Shown in pieces: positions 47,043 to 57,797 of a stretch of 64,000 bases of DNA. Made by a program: the position numbers and the translations under genes. The DNA is taken from assembly GCA_022747635.1 (NCBI GenBank), contig JAKTNV010000009.1:29241622-29305621 (forward strand), read 5' to 3'. The stretch's first letter is position 1. The number at the start of each line of letters is the position of its first letter. This DNA is from Hetaerina americana. Taxonomy: Eukaryota > Arthropoda > Insecta > Odonata > Calopterygidae. The notes beneath the pieces were generated by a model, which ran no database searches, was not told the DNA's origin, and saw only the letters and a program-made list of their open reading frames with translations.

Positions 47043-48059
47043 AAATCTTTCAAAGCTAAAGCATTCGTCCACCATGTTTACGCATTCATTTTCATCTCAA
47101 TAATGATATTACGACTTCAGTTGCTCCTACAGCTGACGACCTTGACCTGAGCCGTTGCGGACAAGTTGTTACTGATGGTGAACTTAGAAAAAACAAACCC
47201 ATACGCTGATTGGTTGAAATTATTAAGTTTTCGGCAATGTGAAATGCGCACTGATTTCCGCGTATGTTACAGCTAAGTTGAGTTCTTATATAAAGTTCTT
47301 AAATTCAGAGCGAACCGACCTTTAAGTAGATAAATAGGGAAGAGTGAAAGGCCTAAGACAACCGATTACGTTTTGAAATGGTTCTGTGAATATTGATATG
47401 AGATAAATTGGTTTCCTTCTGCTGCGCTCAGCCAAAAAATTGTCAAAAAGTTGAGATTAGAGCTTTCGCTTCAGCTGACTAAAATGTGTCCTAATCGGAC
47501 TAATATTGTTCCAGGAAACCATCCAGAATCAATCAGAAGTGCCTCAGAGATCAGTAACGAGAGAACTATCAATAATATCTTGACACTTTGTTATGATAAA
47601 TTTTGATAGAAAGCATAACAACAATTTGCAGGTATTTGTATTTCAGCTGAGAGACCTTGCGTTATTCTGTTTTCACGGTATGATGGAGTAATTAGTTATC
47701 GTAGTCTGGGCAAAAGGATGGCTATGATACGGTCTCAAGACGGTATAGTCATGGAGATTAATTGAAAAGAATTAAGGCCTTTAAACTGTATCATTCTTTG
47801 AAATAAATTGAGAATAAATAGTTAATTAGCGAAGAATTGTATGCTTCAAAACTATATTATATAAATTCTATTAGCCAGGTGAAAAAGGGAAAAATATTTC
47901 ATCCTGATTACCCGTATTTTATCTTACCGGTGGAGTTAGAGGAGAGAGGGGTAAGTTATCATGCGCACGTTAAAGAGTAAACGGACTCATGAATCTCGGA
48001 AAGCTGGAAAAACATTGTTGCAAACGTTTGTGGGTTAAAGACCTATTACACTAATAATT
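47043..48059. other. Nothing recognised
   Basis: AT-rich DNA without frames, boxes or repeat arms of note. Confidence 0.55.
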
Positions 48060-48610
48060 ATTACCTTCAGCATTCGCCAAGTTGAAGCAAATCGTAGTTC
48101 TTACGGCGCGAAAAGACCCCCCTGGTAAAGGAATAGTCAGAATGTAACGTGCGATAGATCACTCGCATTGAGTGTGGGGAGTGGAATGATGAGTAAAAGC
48201 AGAGGTGGCTGGCTCTTTGGGAACCGGGAAGGAATGGAGCGCTGGGAAGGGAATAAGGGTTGAGGGAGGCGAGGCTCGTCTCGCCTTTCGGAGGCAATAA
48301 TTTACGAGCTTAAGCACTTTGTGACTTGTTTCCCGCCCTTACCCGGCACCCCTTCCCGCCCCACTACCCGCCTCCCTCCTATCTACCCCATTCTCACTTG
48401 GACACGCCACTCTCCTCGCTCCAACTTCAACCCTCTCTCTTTGCAGCGACAACAGCCAAGACACCCTCCTCAATTCCTCTCCACTCTGCCCTCTCGACCA
48501 CGGTTACCAACGATACGAGAATTGGACCTCCCAAAGTTGTTTCTTCCATGGATGAGCGATATAATGCGATGTTCGCGTTGTATTGTATTTTGTTGTCGTG
48601 CCGCTAATTA
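48060..48610. other. GC-richer block, C/T-rich at 48330-48500
   Basis: Two + strand frames (48321-48611 and 48326-48607) overlap in different phases across a pyrimidine-rich run, the sign of composition and not of coding. CpG is moderate. Confidence 0.45.
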
Positions 48611-49300
48611 GCGTAAACGTCATTTTGGATTTAAAGTTGGGATTAGGTGATATACAATTCCTATACAGTCACAAAACATTATATCAAACATATATTTCAT
48701 ATCACTATCATGAAAACTTACATGGATATCGTTGAATAAGAGACGGAATAGGAACGTTCAATAAGAACAGAAAAAAATCCCAATAGAAATGCATTGCCTT
48801 TAAGTTACGGCATAAATCGACTTACCTAAAGTTGTGTTCATTTTGACTGAGACCATGTTTGGAGTTTTTAAATTGAGCATTTCTCATCCGTGGTTAAGTC
48901 TAGGGTCCCCCGATATTTATAACTCGCATCAGCATCATGTCCTGCTACGCTTTACGGGAGAAACGGGCCAGATAATATGTTATGCATTACGTAATTATGA
49001 AGAGGGGCTCTCACAATTTGTGCGAATCTCGTTGTCATAATTTGAGAGGATCAGTGTAAAGGTAATATTGCCTAGGATTGGCATTATTTTCAAAAGCACG
49101 GTATTTGTAAAATATGATTTATTCTTACTCTAGTGAGTCAAAGAGACTGCAATTGATTTTCCAGGCAACAATACAGGTAGTCTGTAGTTCTGTTTTCAAG
49201 TGATAAAACTTTGGTGAAGGAATTGACAAAAACTGTAGAATCACATGGCGAGGTCACCTTCCTTTCACATTATAGGAGTTTCTGTCTTTGATTGTTCATT
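48611..49300. other. Nothing recognised
   Basis: AT-rich DNA. A 68-codon frame at 48834-49040 (+) has no known motif. Confidence 0.5.
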
Positions 49301-49302
49301 TT

Positions 49303-49332
49303 TAATCGAGATTTTTATAATAATCTCGATTA
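49303..49332. repeat. Perfect 11-bp inverted repeat, 8-base loop
   Basis: TAATCGAGATT (49303-49313) faces AATCTCGATTA (49322-49332). The hairpin is AT-rich and may be chance or a small element relic. Confidence 0.9.
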
Positions 49333-49915
49333 TAAATATCTTGGTGCAACTGGTACATTTCATTTATCGCCTGACCTCATTTTAATTCAAATGTGCACTT
49401 AATGCTTCGTGGGTAATCGTTTGAATGATCAGTAGTGTTTTTTTAACTAAGTACTAATGGTTAATAATTTTGTTTCACAGCATAAGGAGTTTTAATTTAT
49501 TGGAAACCAAAACAGTGTTTTTCACAATTTCATTGTTGATATTTAACAAGAAATAATCCTGAGCTTGATATATTCTTATTTCTTTGAATACTTTCTTATG
49601 AGTAGTAGGCAAATCCGGATGCATGATAATGATCTTTTTACTGTAAAACGGACTGCATCTTATTAAGTTCGAATAGAAGCCACGTATGAACAATTGTTTC
49701 TCAGTTAAATTACGTGTATTTCATGCCGTATACACTTTCTGCTTTTAACCGTGGGATGGTTAGTGTGAGAGACGCGGCTATCGTTTTTAACCATATAAAC
49801 CTCGCGTTCATCATCAGTATTTCAATCCTTGGATTGGTTTACTGCAGCCCATATCTTTCCATTCTACTGTACTTGAATGCAAGACATGGCTGCATATTAT
49901 AAAATTAATAATGTG
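49333..49915. other. Nothing recognised
   Basis: AT-rich DNA; frames of 62-72 codons without motifs. Confidence 0.55.
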
Positions 49916-50075
49916 GAGGTTTCCCGTCGCCTTCTACACCGCAGTACTGCGGCCGATACTGTGAACTTCAATCTCACCCGTAGCTGTGGCAGCTGATGCC
50001 GGACTGACCCACTCGGTCTGAAACCTCTCGTTAACCTGCCATTAATGTATCGTACTTGAAATCCTAGGGTATGTC
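49916..50075 (+). repeat. Possible dispersed repeat sharing the GGTTTCCCGT string
   Basis: GGAGGTTTCCCGTCGCCTTC resembles the start of the window (29-45). It is followed by GC-richer DNA (CCGCAGTACTGCGG palindrome at 49941-49954). Similarity beyond the first 20 bases is weak. Confidence 0.3.
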
Positions 50076-50264
50076 AACATTAATTAGCCGCTGGAAATAA
50101 TATTTGGTCGGCAATCATAGCAAGTTGATCTAAGATTCTTTATCCCTGTCTGACTGTATTCTAAAACGGCTAACATTCTTTATATATGTTAAGAGAATCG
50201 TACGAGTGAGCTGATTTGTTTTCCAATGCACCAGGCTGCAAAGCCAACTAATGGGAATGTATTG

Positions 50265-50395
50265 CCTTATAGGCAGGAGTTATCAGATATACTCCGGTCG
50301 CGATCCTCTTGGGTGCCGTGGGGAAAGTTCTTCCGATACCGAGACCATCAGAAGGACCTTAAACTGTACTGCTAGCGGCACCCTTAAGGTGAGTT
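50265..50395 (+). mobile_element. Possible SINE family A fragment
   Basis: CCATCAGAAGGACCTTAAAC, followed by TGTACTGC and GGCACCCTTA, resembles the body landmark of family A (CCGTCGGATGGGACGTTAAA). No tRNA head is attached. Tentative. Confidence 0.35.
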
Positions 50396-50554
50396 AATCA
50401 ACATGAGTGCCGTGTTTCCATCTTCGCACATTATCATTGATTCTAAATGCTGTTCATGTACATTGTATGAGCTTAAGAGATCAATTAAGATTTAACGTAG
50501 TCTCGAATTGTCGTGTCGTTCGCAGTTTTATTTTTCACTTGCACTATGTCGACC

Positions 50555-50800
50555 AAGGAGTTTGGTAGTCCATTGGGTAGAGCTACTAAAAAGAGAGTTT
50601 AGGTTCGAGTCCCCGTGACGCCTTTTTGCACCTTCAGCTTTACTCAAGCTACGTGCACAAGATCTTCCTGGGAAACCGCAGGCGGCACAGGGACTGCCCA
50701 GAGTGTAAATTTCTCCCGCCGAAGGGTGGACTCTACCCTCACCTACTAAACCAAACTTCGGGATGATAACCGTGGTTTTTATGCTTGAAAAATGAGACGA
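50555..50800 (+). mobile_element. tRNA-derived SINE family B
   Basis: The head has TAGTCCATTGGGTAGAGCTA (A-box region) and the B box AGGTTCGAGTCCCC (50601-50614). The body has CTTCAGCTTTACTCAAGCTA, CTGGGAAACCGCAGGCGGCA, CAGGGACTGCC and TCTACCCTCACCTACTAAAC. It ends near GATAACCGTGGTTTTTATGC. It matches the best copy at 57515-57795 landmark by landmark. Confidence 0.85.
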
Positions 50801-51105
50801 CTCGATATCTAAATAACAATATATAAATTACATCCTGTCCTTATTTCTTATGATATATGTTGACTCTATCATTCTTTTATTTTTATATCGCTTCATATTT
50901 CCTCTTATTATTATTATTATTGCTATGTGCATGACGAAGGGTTAAATCGAAGAAGGGGCCTTATGGTCTCAATTTCGTCTGAATAAAGACGTTTATCAAT
51001 CTATATTATTGCACGATATGATGGGATATTTTAATTGCAGCAATTCCTGTTCAATTTGCGATACACCTTACTCTCGTCAAACTATAACTAAGGCATACTT
51101 AGATC
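50801..51105. other. AT-rich DNA with a short (TTA)n tract
   Basis: (TTA)n lies at about 50906-50922. Nothing else was recognised before the perfect hairpin. Confidence 0.55.
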
Positions 51106-51150
51106 TTCGTTAGATTCCTTAGGCTTAGATAGCCTAAGGAATCTAACGAA
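51106..51150. repeat. Perfect hairpin: 20-bp stem, 5-base loop
   Basis: TTCGTTAGATTCCTTAGGCT (51106-51125) is exactly reverse-complementary to 51131-51150, with the loop TAGAT. The flanking bases do not extend the pairing. A stem this long and free of mismatches is not expected by chance in 64 kb. It could be a recent fold-back replication error, a tiny palindromic element, or the stem of a transcribed hairpin. Confidence 0.98.
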
Positions 51151-51892
51151 CTACTTTTTGATGGTTTAATTCCGAATTTATTTTATCACATTAATTAGCA
51201 CAGTTGTTTATGATACGAAGTGAAAAGCTCAACAATACTCAATAGTGAATACATCTTTTACTTACAAACTTGTTGTTGGCGTCAGTCTTGATGACAAGGT
51301 ACGAGGCATGACCGTGCTTTGGTGACTTGTCCTCTTTCGTGATTGATCTTCGTCGATCAAAGAGATTTGTAGACAGCCGCATGTATCAAAAACGCGATAT
51401 TTGAACGCTCCCGTTCCTAAAGTATGCTAACAATCTCATCTTCAATTTAAGAACACGCATAACATTTGGGCTCTTATGTTTCATGTAAAATCGACTTCCA
51501 TTGATCTCACCTTTAACTTTACACCCACCTGTCGTATACTTTATATATTGATGTCGGTAGACGAGAATCTGGCAAACAATAAATGTCATCTGAAATTTGA
51601 GTGATCCTCTCATATGCGTTTTGCAGTGCAAATCAATATTCCGATTTAAAGTTCCCCATAGCTATAAAATTAACTCGTCATTCTATATTCCTTCCTACGT
51701 TTTTTCTTTCTCCAGAGGATTCCTTCTTATCACGTACGGACACCATCTTCACTGCGTTATTCACTCACCTACTGATCTCCCACACCTGGGAATACTTTCA
51801 TTTTGGAGCAGTGTCCGTCGAATAGAGAGATAGGTCGTATGCTCCCTATTTGCAATATGCGCTTGATGGGCGAGTATCGCCGCGGGGACAAT
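51151..51892. other. Nothing recognised
   Basis: AT-rich DNA; frames of 74-81 codons in different phases at 51386-51833 have no motifs. Confidence 0.5.
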
Positions 51893-51962
51893 CTGTATCT
51901 ACACAATACCCTGCAAATTGCCGCAAGGGTGTATGGCGCGGGGTTTTAGGGCTGCAGCCAGT
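51893..51962 (-). repeat. GC-hairpin repeat, degenerate 3' end
   Basis: ATCTACACAATACCCTGCAA, ATTGCCGCAAGGGTGTATGG and CGCGGGGTTTTAGG read as the reverse complement of the repeat end. Confidence 0.75.
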
Positions 51963-51991
51963 CAAAGGGAGTTTACCTATTCATTTTAATA

Positions 51992-52205
51992 TATCTACAT
52001 CTACATCACATTCTGCAAGCCGCCGCAAGGGTGGGTGTTAGGACACCACCCGTAATTAAGAAAGAAAAAAATTCTGCATGCAAAAGCCACAACTGTATAC
52101 TATCCACTAACAAAACATGGTAAAAATTCATGCAAGAGCACTTACACCCCACACACACGCAAACACACAAACTACCAACTAAAATCAACCTGCAACTACA
52201 AATAT
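51992..52205 (-). repeat. GC-hairpin repeat, medium-length copy
   Basis: Starts with ATCTACATCTACATCACATT (tail side) and GCAAGCCGCCGCAAGGGTG, then GTTAGGACACCACCCGTAA, TGCATGCAAAAGCCACAA and further A-rich sequence. It lies 30 bp from another copy with the same orientation. The hairpin's second half is deleted between GGGTG and GGTGTTAGG. Confidence 0.8.
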
Positions 52206-52779
52206 ACCTAATGTCTTTGTAATGTTTAATTTTGTTCCGACTTGTCAATTCAATGTTTTTAATATTTTTAAAATTGAATTCGGTTTCTTACTATTATGAT
52301 TTCTGATTGTCCGAGGCAAGAATGAGTATTTGTATCCATCTGCACTGGAATCTATCACCCATATTTTATCTTTGTGGCCTGATCTATCTAAGTAGTGTGA
52401 GGCCATTATATTTCCTTTAGGTACCCCTTAATCGCTCCGGGGTCGCTTACACACAAAATCAATTGTTCACACACATGCCTATGTGCAGCAAGCAATAAAT
52501 TCTCTGTTTCACTAATTCATTAAATTTAAGTATTTAAATTACTTTTTTTCGGGTACTTGGGTTCAATGTTGTAATGATTACCTTTCATACCAGGGAAGAA
52601 TAAATACTTGAATCCATCTGTGCTATATCTGCAACTCTATTATTGCATTATCTATGACTTGAGCCTTTGTAACACAAGAAAATACTGGCATGACAAAACT
52701 CTACATGCCTGTGTGACAGCGCTGAATGCTCTCTCGTTCCAAAGGTTGAATGCTCCATCTTAGAAATTGTCATTTTCCC
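52206..52779. other. Nothing recognised
   Basis: AT-rich DNA between a repeat copy and a pyrimidine-rich block. Confidence 0.55.
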
Positions 52780-52849
52780 GCTTCCCTCCGTCTATCTCCT
52801 TCTTTCTCTCTCACCTATCTCTTTATCTGCGACCGCAGATGGTAAGAGC

Positions 52850-52940
52850 ACCGAAAATACAGTTTCAGACAACGTCCGTCGTAAGGGACGTGAAACTGAA
52901 TGACCCCTTGGCGACTCTGTTTAAATGAGTTGCGTCTTCC
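52850..52940 (+). mobile_element. SINE family A, body fragment
   Basis: CAACGTCCGTCGTAAGGGAC, GTGAAACTGAATGACCCCTT and GGCGACTCTGTTTAAATGAG align with 42812-42870. The tRNA head is missing and it runs into a pyrimidine-rich block. Confidence 0.7.
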
Positions 52941-53490
52941 CATCCTTCGCGCGCGGATACCTCCTTATCGCTCTCTCCTCCATCTCCTTTCTCTCACACT
53001 CACGCCTCTCCTCTCAACTCCCCTATCTCCAAACCGTGCGCGTAAAACATACGCGTCGTCGCAGTCCTCGTCTTTTACTTTGCGTCTTCATACTCTCCTC
53101 TCGGTCAAAAAGCCTCCTCATCCCTCCCTCCCCCCCCCGCACGCACAAAAACATGACATTTTATCGTCCCCCGCTATCCGGCAGCTCTCTTCTCTCATGG
53201 CTCACTCCCGTGTCCCTCTTTCTCCCTCCCTTTCTCTCTACCTCTCTTCCTTATCTCTGCGTCATCTCTCTTCCTCCCCATTTCTCATCCGCCACCCTCG
53301 CTCTCCAATCTTTTTAATCGCCTTTGAGTCATTTCTGCTTTCCATTTATTTTTTTCTCCTTCCCTCCCACAACGGCGAACTCACTCTGAAACACCTTCCT
53401 TCGCGTTTTCATAATTTAATTTTTGTTCATTTATTATCATCATCCTTTATTTTTTACCCTGTCCCACTAACTGACCTTCTGTGCTCGGTT
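52941..53490. other. Pyrimidine-rich block (+ strand)
   Basis: C/T-rich run. The 197-codon frame at 52900-53493 is Ser/Leu/Pro-rich, overlaps a second long frame in another phase, and starts within a SINE fragment, so it is not a gene. Confidence 0.55.
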
Positions 53491-54475
53491 TGACGCACAA
53501 AGACCTCTGTTTTTCTATATTTTTTCTCTAGCAAAACCTTGGGTTGTTCATTTTTGAAATTCCATCGGTCATATATTATGAGAGATCATTGGATGCATAG
53601 TGGACGAAATATTATATTTATTACTCATACCTGTTACCTGTTGAGAGGACATCGGCTTTTAATTTTACTAGCGCAATTACTAATCAGTGTATTTGCTCTA
53701 TTAGGAACTTAGTGTTCCTAAACCATTGCTCGACGCTGCAATACGTTGAATAATCTCATTCGAATTTTCTAAATAATGCTTTATCTCCCGTAACTATCTA
53801 CCTCTCCTAACGCCCTCTAAAATTCATCATTCTTTTCTTCTCTTACCTTCCATACTCAATATCACCCACCTGTTACTGTAGCCATTATACTCGCTCTCAA
53901 TATCAATTTGAAATGAGAATTTTTGGATTTGATTATTGTTCTCTAGTTATTTTTCTTAATTTCATTCCCGTCTAACCTCACAAAATAAGCACTTATCCAT
54001 TCAATTATTATTAAATGGTCGATTTTCATGGAAATTATTTTGTTCAAAAATCTTTGTTAGTCCTACTACCGCATAAGAAAATGTGTTTTTTAGGTATGAA
54101 TATTAATTCTAAGCCATTATATTATTTTATAGAATAATAAGTCAGCTTTTTGATAGTAAAATTGTTCGATTCTCTATCTTATTTGTTCGATCAAGTGAGC
54201 TCTTAAGTTTTCATACCCACTTCAGTAATCCGATTTGGGATCGCAAAGTACGAGTATAGTATAATATGCTGACTTTGCCAACTAATAGATCTTTGTAAAT
54301 ATCTGAATCATTCATCTTGGCATATCGAATTTAGGTTCCGTAACCATGTTTTAAATACTAAGCCGGATAAAACTTTAACGATAAAGTAAGGTTGGATATA
54401 ATTGCAAAGCTTTAGATTACACAGTTTTTTCTTTCCATAAACAATATAAGTGCGCTAAGAATGACATGGACTACG
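53491..54475. other. AT-rich DNA, nothing recognised
   Basis: No frame of note, no element ends. Confidence 0.6.
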
Positions 54476-54479
54476 AGAT

Positions 54480-54551
54480 CACTGGCAATGATAGCCCAGG
54501 GATAGAACGTTGGGCTACTGACCAGAAGGCCCAGGTCCGTTTGCCGGGTAA
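54480..54551 (+). mobile_element. SINE family B head joined to LINE body
   Basis: TAGCCCAGGGATAGAACGTT, GGGCTACTGACCAGAAGGCC and CAGGTCCGTTTGCCGGGTAA match the tRNA-like head of family B at 57525-57586. Instead of the SINE body, FADD-type LINE sequence follows directly at about 54552. This may be a chimera made by template switching, or a LINE fragment that landed next to or in a SINE. Confidence 0.7.
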
Positions 54552-55425
54552 GTTGGAGGAACAGGAGGCTAATCCGCAACTTGTACATGTCTCAGACAGC
54601 TCAGGTGTGAGTAGGGAGCGGAGAGTCCAGATGGACAGTGATAGGAAGATGTGTAAAGCAGGGTAGTTCGTTGTCACCGGTGCTGTTCAGCGTATACATA
54701 TAGGAAATGATGAAATAGGCATGGGAAGAACTGGAGGTAGTTTCCATAAAGAGAAAGGCTAAGCTAAACCGTAAAATAGGAGGGCAAAAACTAGAGCAGG
54801 TAGAGGGGTTTACATATCTGTGAGGTATTTTCAACCAACACGGTTTAAGTAGTAGGGACGTAAGGAGAGGAATTACGCTTGAAAAGAGACTTTCACCAGG
54901 GGGAGGAAGTTGATGAAAGGAACGTTGTGTAAGGATGTTTACAAAAGACTAGTTAAAACTTTGGTGTGGAGCGTAGTTAGGTGCTGCGCGGAAACGTTGT
55001 CACTGGAAAAGGATGATAGAAGTGGATTGGAGGTTTTTGAAATGTGGGTTTGTTGAAGAATGGTGAAGGTAACATGGTCCGAAAGGAATACAAACGGAGA
55101 AGTGCTAGATATAGTGGGTGAGAAGAGGGTTTTGCTGGGAGAAATCAGAAGTAGGCAGAAAAAATGGATGAAAAGCATATTCATCGGCAATGGGATGTTG
55201 AAGACTGTAATAGAGGGGGGAATGTTTGGCAAACGAGGAAAGGGCAGGAATAGGATGTGGTTGTTTGACGGGATGAAGGTAGGAAGGAAGTACACAGGGA
55301 TGAAGAGAGACTTGATGTAGAGTAGGTTGCTGGATTGTGTTTTGTTAGGAGTCACAAAATATTTATCTGGTAGTTATGTGCATCCAAAACCTACATTAAC
55401 CGGTAGATTACTTAATAAAAATAAT
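54552..55425 (+). pseudogene. FADD-type LINE copy with RT core deleted
   Basis: Starts with GGAGGCTAATCCGCAACTTG (RT block near the residues before RQGC), passes TGGGAAGAACTGGAGGTAG and then jumps to AAGAGAAAGGCTAAGC near 54745. The deletion removes the FADD block and the following part. Downstream it matches the C-terminal region (VKVTWSERNTNGEVLDIVGE at 55063-55122) and the 3' tail TTAACCGGTAGATTACTTAA. An 86-codon remnant frame runs 55060-55320. Many stops occur. It confirms that the TAG at 36032 in the other copy replaced CAG. Confidence 0.9.
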
Positions 55426-55654
55426 AATATATGAATTGGACCAATGTGGTTCGTCTCCTTCTTCTGGCTATGTATGCCATAAAACGCATTGTTCCTATCC
55501 TTTATGACGTTGTATGATTTCTTTACATATTATCCTTTCCTCTTGTGTCGTCCATTTCTCTTTTTGTGGATGAAACAGCTCCCTAACGCCATTTCCTGGC
55601 CAAAGAATCGGGGCACTTGGCTACATAAACCCTCCGTAGATTTCAGTGTAAATT

Positions 55655-55750
55655 ACGTTTCCTCGATAGCTGTAGTGGTTGGAACATCGGCCCGGAAAGC
55701 CAAAAGATCCCTGGTTCAAGTACCGGTCAAGAAAATATTTTGACACTTGT
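55655..55750 (+). mobile_element. tRNA-derived SINE family C, head
   Basis: CTCGATAGCTGTAGTGGTTG (A-box side), then CATCGGCCCGGAAAGCC and the B-box-like CTGGTTCAAGTACC (55711-55724). The body that follows was not matched to another copy. A second family C head lies at 61987-62060. Confidence 0.65.
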
Positions 55751-56784
55751 GATCTGCTGCATTCCGCCTTCCCCACCTCTCCTGTGTTCGTCCTTTGTGT
55801 GTTCGTATCCCTTTTCCTTATATCTATTTCCATATGAATGAATATTTGTGCACCACATGGCGGGTTTTCGTGTTTGAATGTATATATGCATACCTGAATG
55901 TATAAATATTTATTCATTTATTTCCATATGAAATACTTAGGATTTGTAGATTATATCCCCTGCACAGGTGTTGTTTGGCTAAGTATACTAAAGCCTACTT
56001 TCCGTGGATATAAAGTCCTCATTCCAATGACATTATCCCAACATGAACAGCAACAATATATGTTTGGGTAACAACAGTTCACCATTTCATTCATCACTGT
56101 GCAACCATTTCTAGCTCTTGTACTGACATGACTTCACGTTTCTCGTAGCATCATAAGTAAATAACGATTTTAGGTGTCTCAAAAACTGCTGTCAGCTTAT
56201 AATCTAAATCACTAACTCCATGACGAGAACTCTTTCAATCTATAAACTGGATTTGAAGTAGTGACTTTCGGGTGTTCAATCCGGCTACGGACCAGACTAC
56301 CGCGGCCGGCTCTCCGGGCAAACGTTTTGTACTTCCAGATTCGTTTCATTTTTCTATAAATTACCAAAGAGAACAGCGGTATCATTCATTCTGTAACTGT
56401 AGTTTACAGTCAATATTATTGTTAATTTATCTTATCATTCATTATTTTCTTATCGAGCGGCTGACAAAGTTTCAGAGATTAAATGCATTTTGTTGGATAT
56501 TTGTTTTTTTCTTACAAATTGAGGGTGCTTAATTTTGACCATAATCAAAAGGTAAATGGTCTGTTTTTAAAGAAATATTAATAAATAAATAAACGCATTA
56601 CAACTCAAAAGTACTCGAAGTACATACCTTCGGTCTATGTCAACGAATTTCACTCTATCCGGAGTTTTGAAGCCACATTATCATAGTTTACAGCTGACTA
56701 AGTAGACCTTCCTATTATTATGACAAAACCTCTATTATTGTATTTAATTTTTTACATCCTCTTACATTATGACATATTCTATTG
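55751..56784. other. AT-rich DNA, nothing recognised
   Basis: An 86-codon frame at 56272-56532 (+) has no recognisable domain. Confidence 0.5.
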
Positions 56785-56894
56785 TCCATATTAAAAGATT
56801 TTGGACTTTTCCATAGACTTAATTGTTAAGATACATCTCGTTTTGTGTATCATAAAAATAGTGTGCGGGAAAGTACGTAATCTTTTAATATGGA
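56785..56894. repeat. Perfect 16-bp terminal inverted repeat, 110-bp unit
   Basis: TCCATATTAAAAGATT (56785-56800) faces AATCTTTTAATATGGA (56879-56894) exactly. The 78-bp interior has no coding potential. The size and arms fit a very small MITE, but no clear target-site duplication was seen. Confidence 0.85.
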
Positions 56895-57514
56895 TATCAA
56901 ATACTTCAACAGAGTGAATCCTGAAATTGTAGATTCTATAATCTGTTATTAAAAGACCTAAAATAACGCAATATATTGTTTATGGAAAATGACAAGGTTT
57001 TAAAATATAACATTATCAAATATGAATAGTCTGATCCTCAACAATATTGTGCTCAGATAGGTAATTTACCGTTGTCAAAATTTGGCTGTCAAAACCAAAT
57101 TTGGCATAAGAATAAGATGGCTATTCGGCTTTATCATCTTAATCTATGCTCGTAATAGAAGAAAGTCTTCAATCTTGAAACTATAGGATTTTATATGCAT
57201 AGTTAATATTTATTTTTGAAAAATAAAATCTCAGCAATAAACGAATGTGGTATTTCTTTATTTAGAATTAAGATTTTTTTAATTCGTCTCAGAAATCACA
57301 CCTAGAGGGAAGTTGCTCATAAAGAGCTAGAATATATTTTCTTGGGAAATTGTTCAGAATATAAATGTCCATTAACCCTAGAACAGTAACGCTATTTTTT
57401 TCACCCTATTCTGGTAACGTGGGGTGATAACGTTAAAAAATTATTATCACTCAACCATTATGACTATGAAAGTTCTATGGGGGCTCATTTTATTTTGTTT
57501 TGTAATGAGGAATT
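56895..57514. other. AT-rich DNA, nothing recognised
   Basis: No frames or element ends of note before the SINE. Confidence 0.6.
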
Positions 57515-57797
57515 GCGGGATGCGGTAGTCCATGGGGTAGAGCGTTGGACTACTGACCGGAAGGCCCGGGTTCAATTCCCGGGCAAGCCTCTCTAGGCAC
57601 CTGCAGCGCCACCCAAGCTATGTGATTTTTCGGGTACCAGATCTCCCTGAGAAACCTCAACCGGCACAGGGAAAGGAAGTGGTCCCCCTACCCTGATGTA
57701 TGAATTTCACACGCCGTGAAATACTGCTGGTGAACTCTACCATCACCTACAAAACCGACCTTCGGGTTGATTACTGTACTCATGGTTTTTTTATGGT
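57515..57797 (+). mobile_element. tRNA-derived SINE family B, best copy
   Basis: The tRNA-like head runs 57515-57590 with GGTAGTCCATGGGGTAGAGC (A-box region) and a perfect B box GGGTTCAATTCCC (57569-57581), whose arms pair as in a T-stem. The body includes CACCCAAGCTATGTGATTTT, CTGAGAAACCTCAACCGGCA, AATTTCACACGCCGTG, AACTCTACCATCACCTAC and CCTTCGGGTTGATTACTGTA. It ends near CATGGTTTTTTTATGG. The head is close to a real tRNA, but its acceptor and anticodon arms are altered. The copy is the reference for at least five other family B pieces in this window. Confidence 0.9.

Noticed and set aside
52900..53493. 197-codon open frame (+)
   Set aside because: Ser/Leu/Pro-rich translation of a pyrimidine-rich run, starts in a SINE fragment, and a second phase is open over the same bases.
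57515..57590. Possible genuine tRNA gene
   Set aside because: The B box and T-stem are good, but the region is followed by the same SINE body as other copies and the remaining arms do not fold into a clean cloverleaf.
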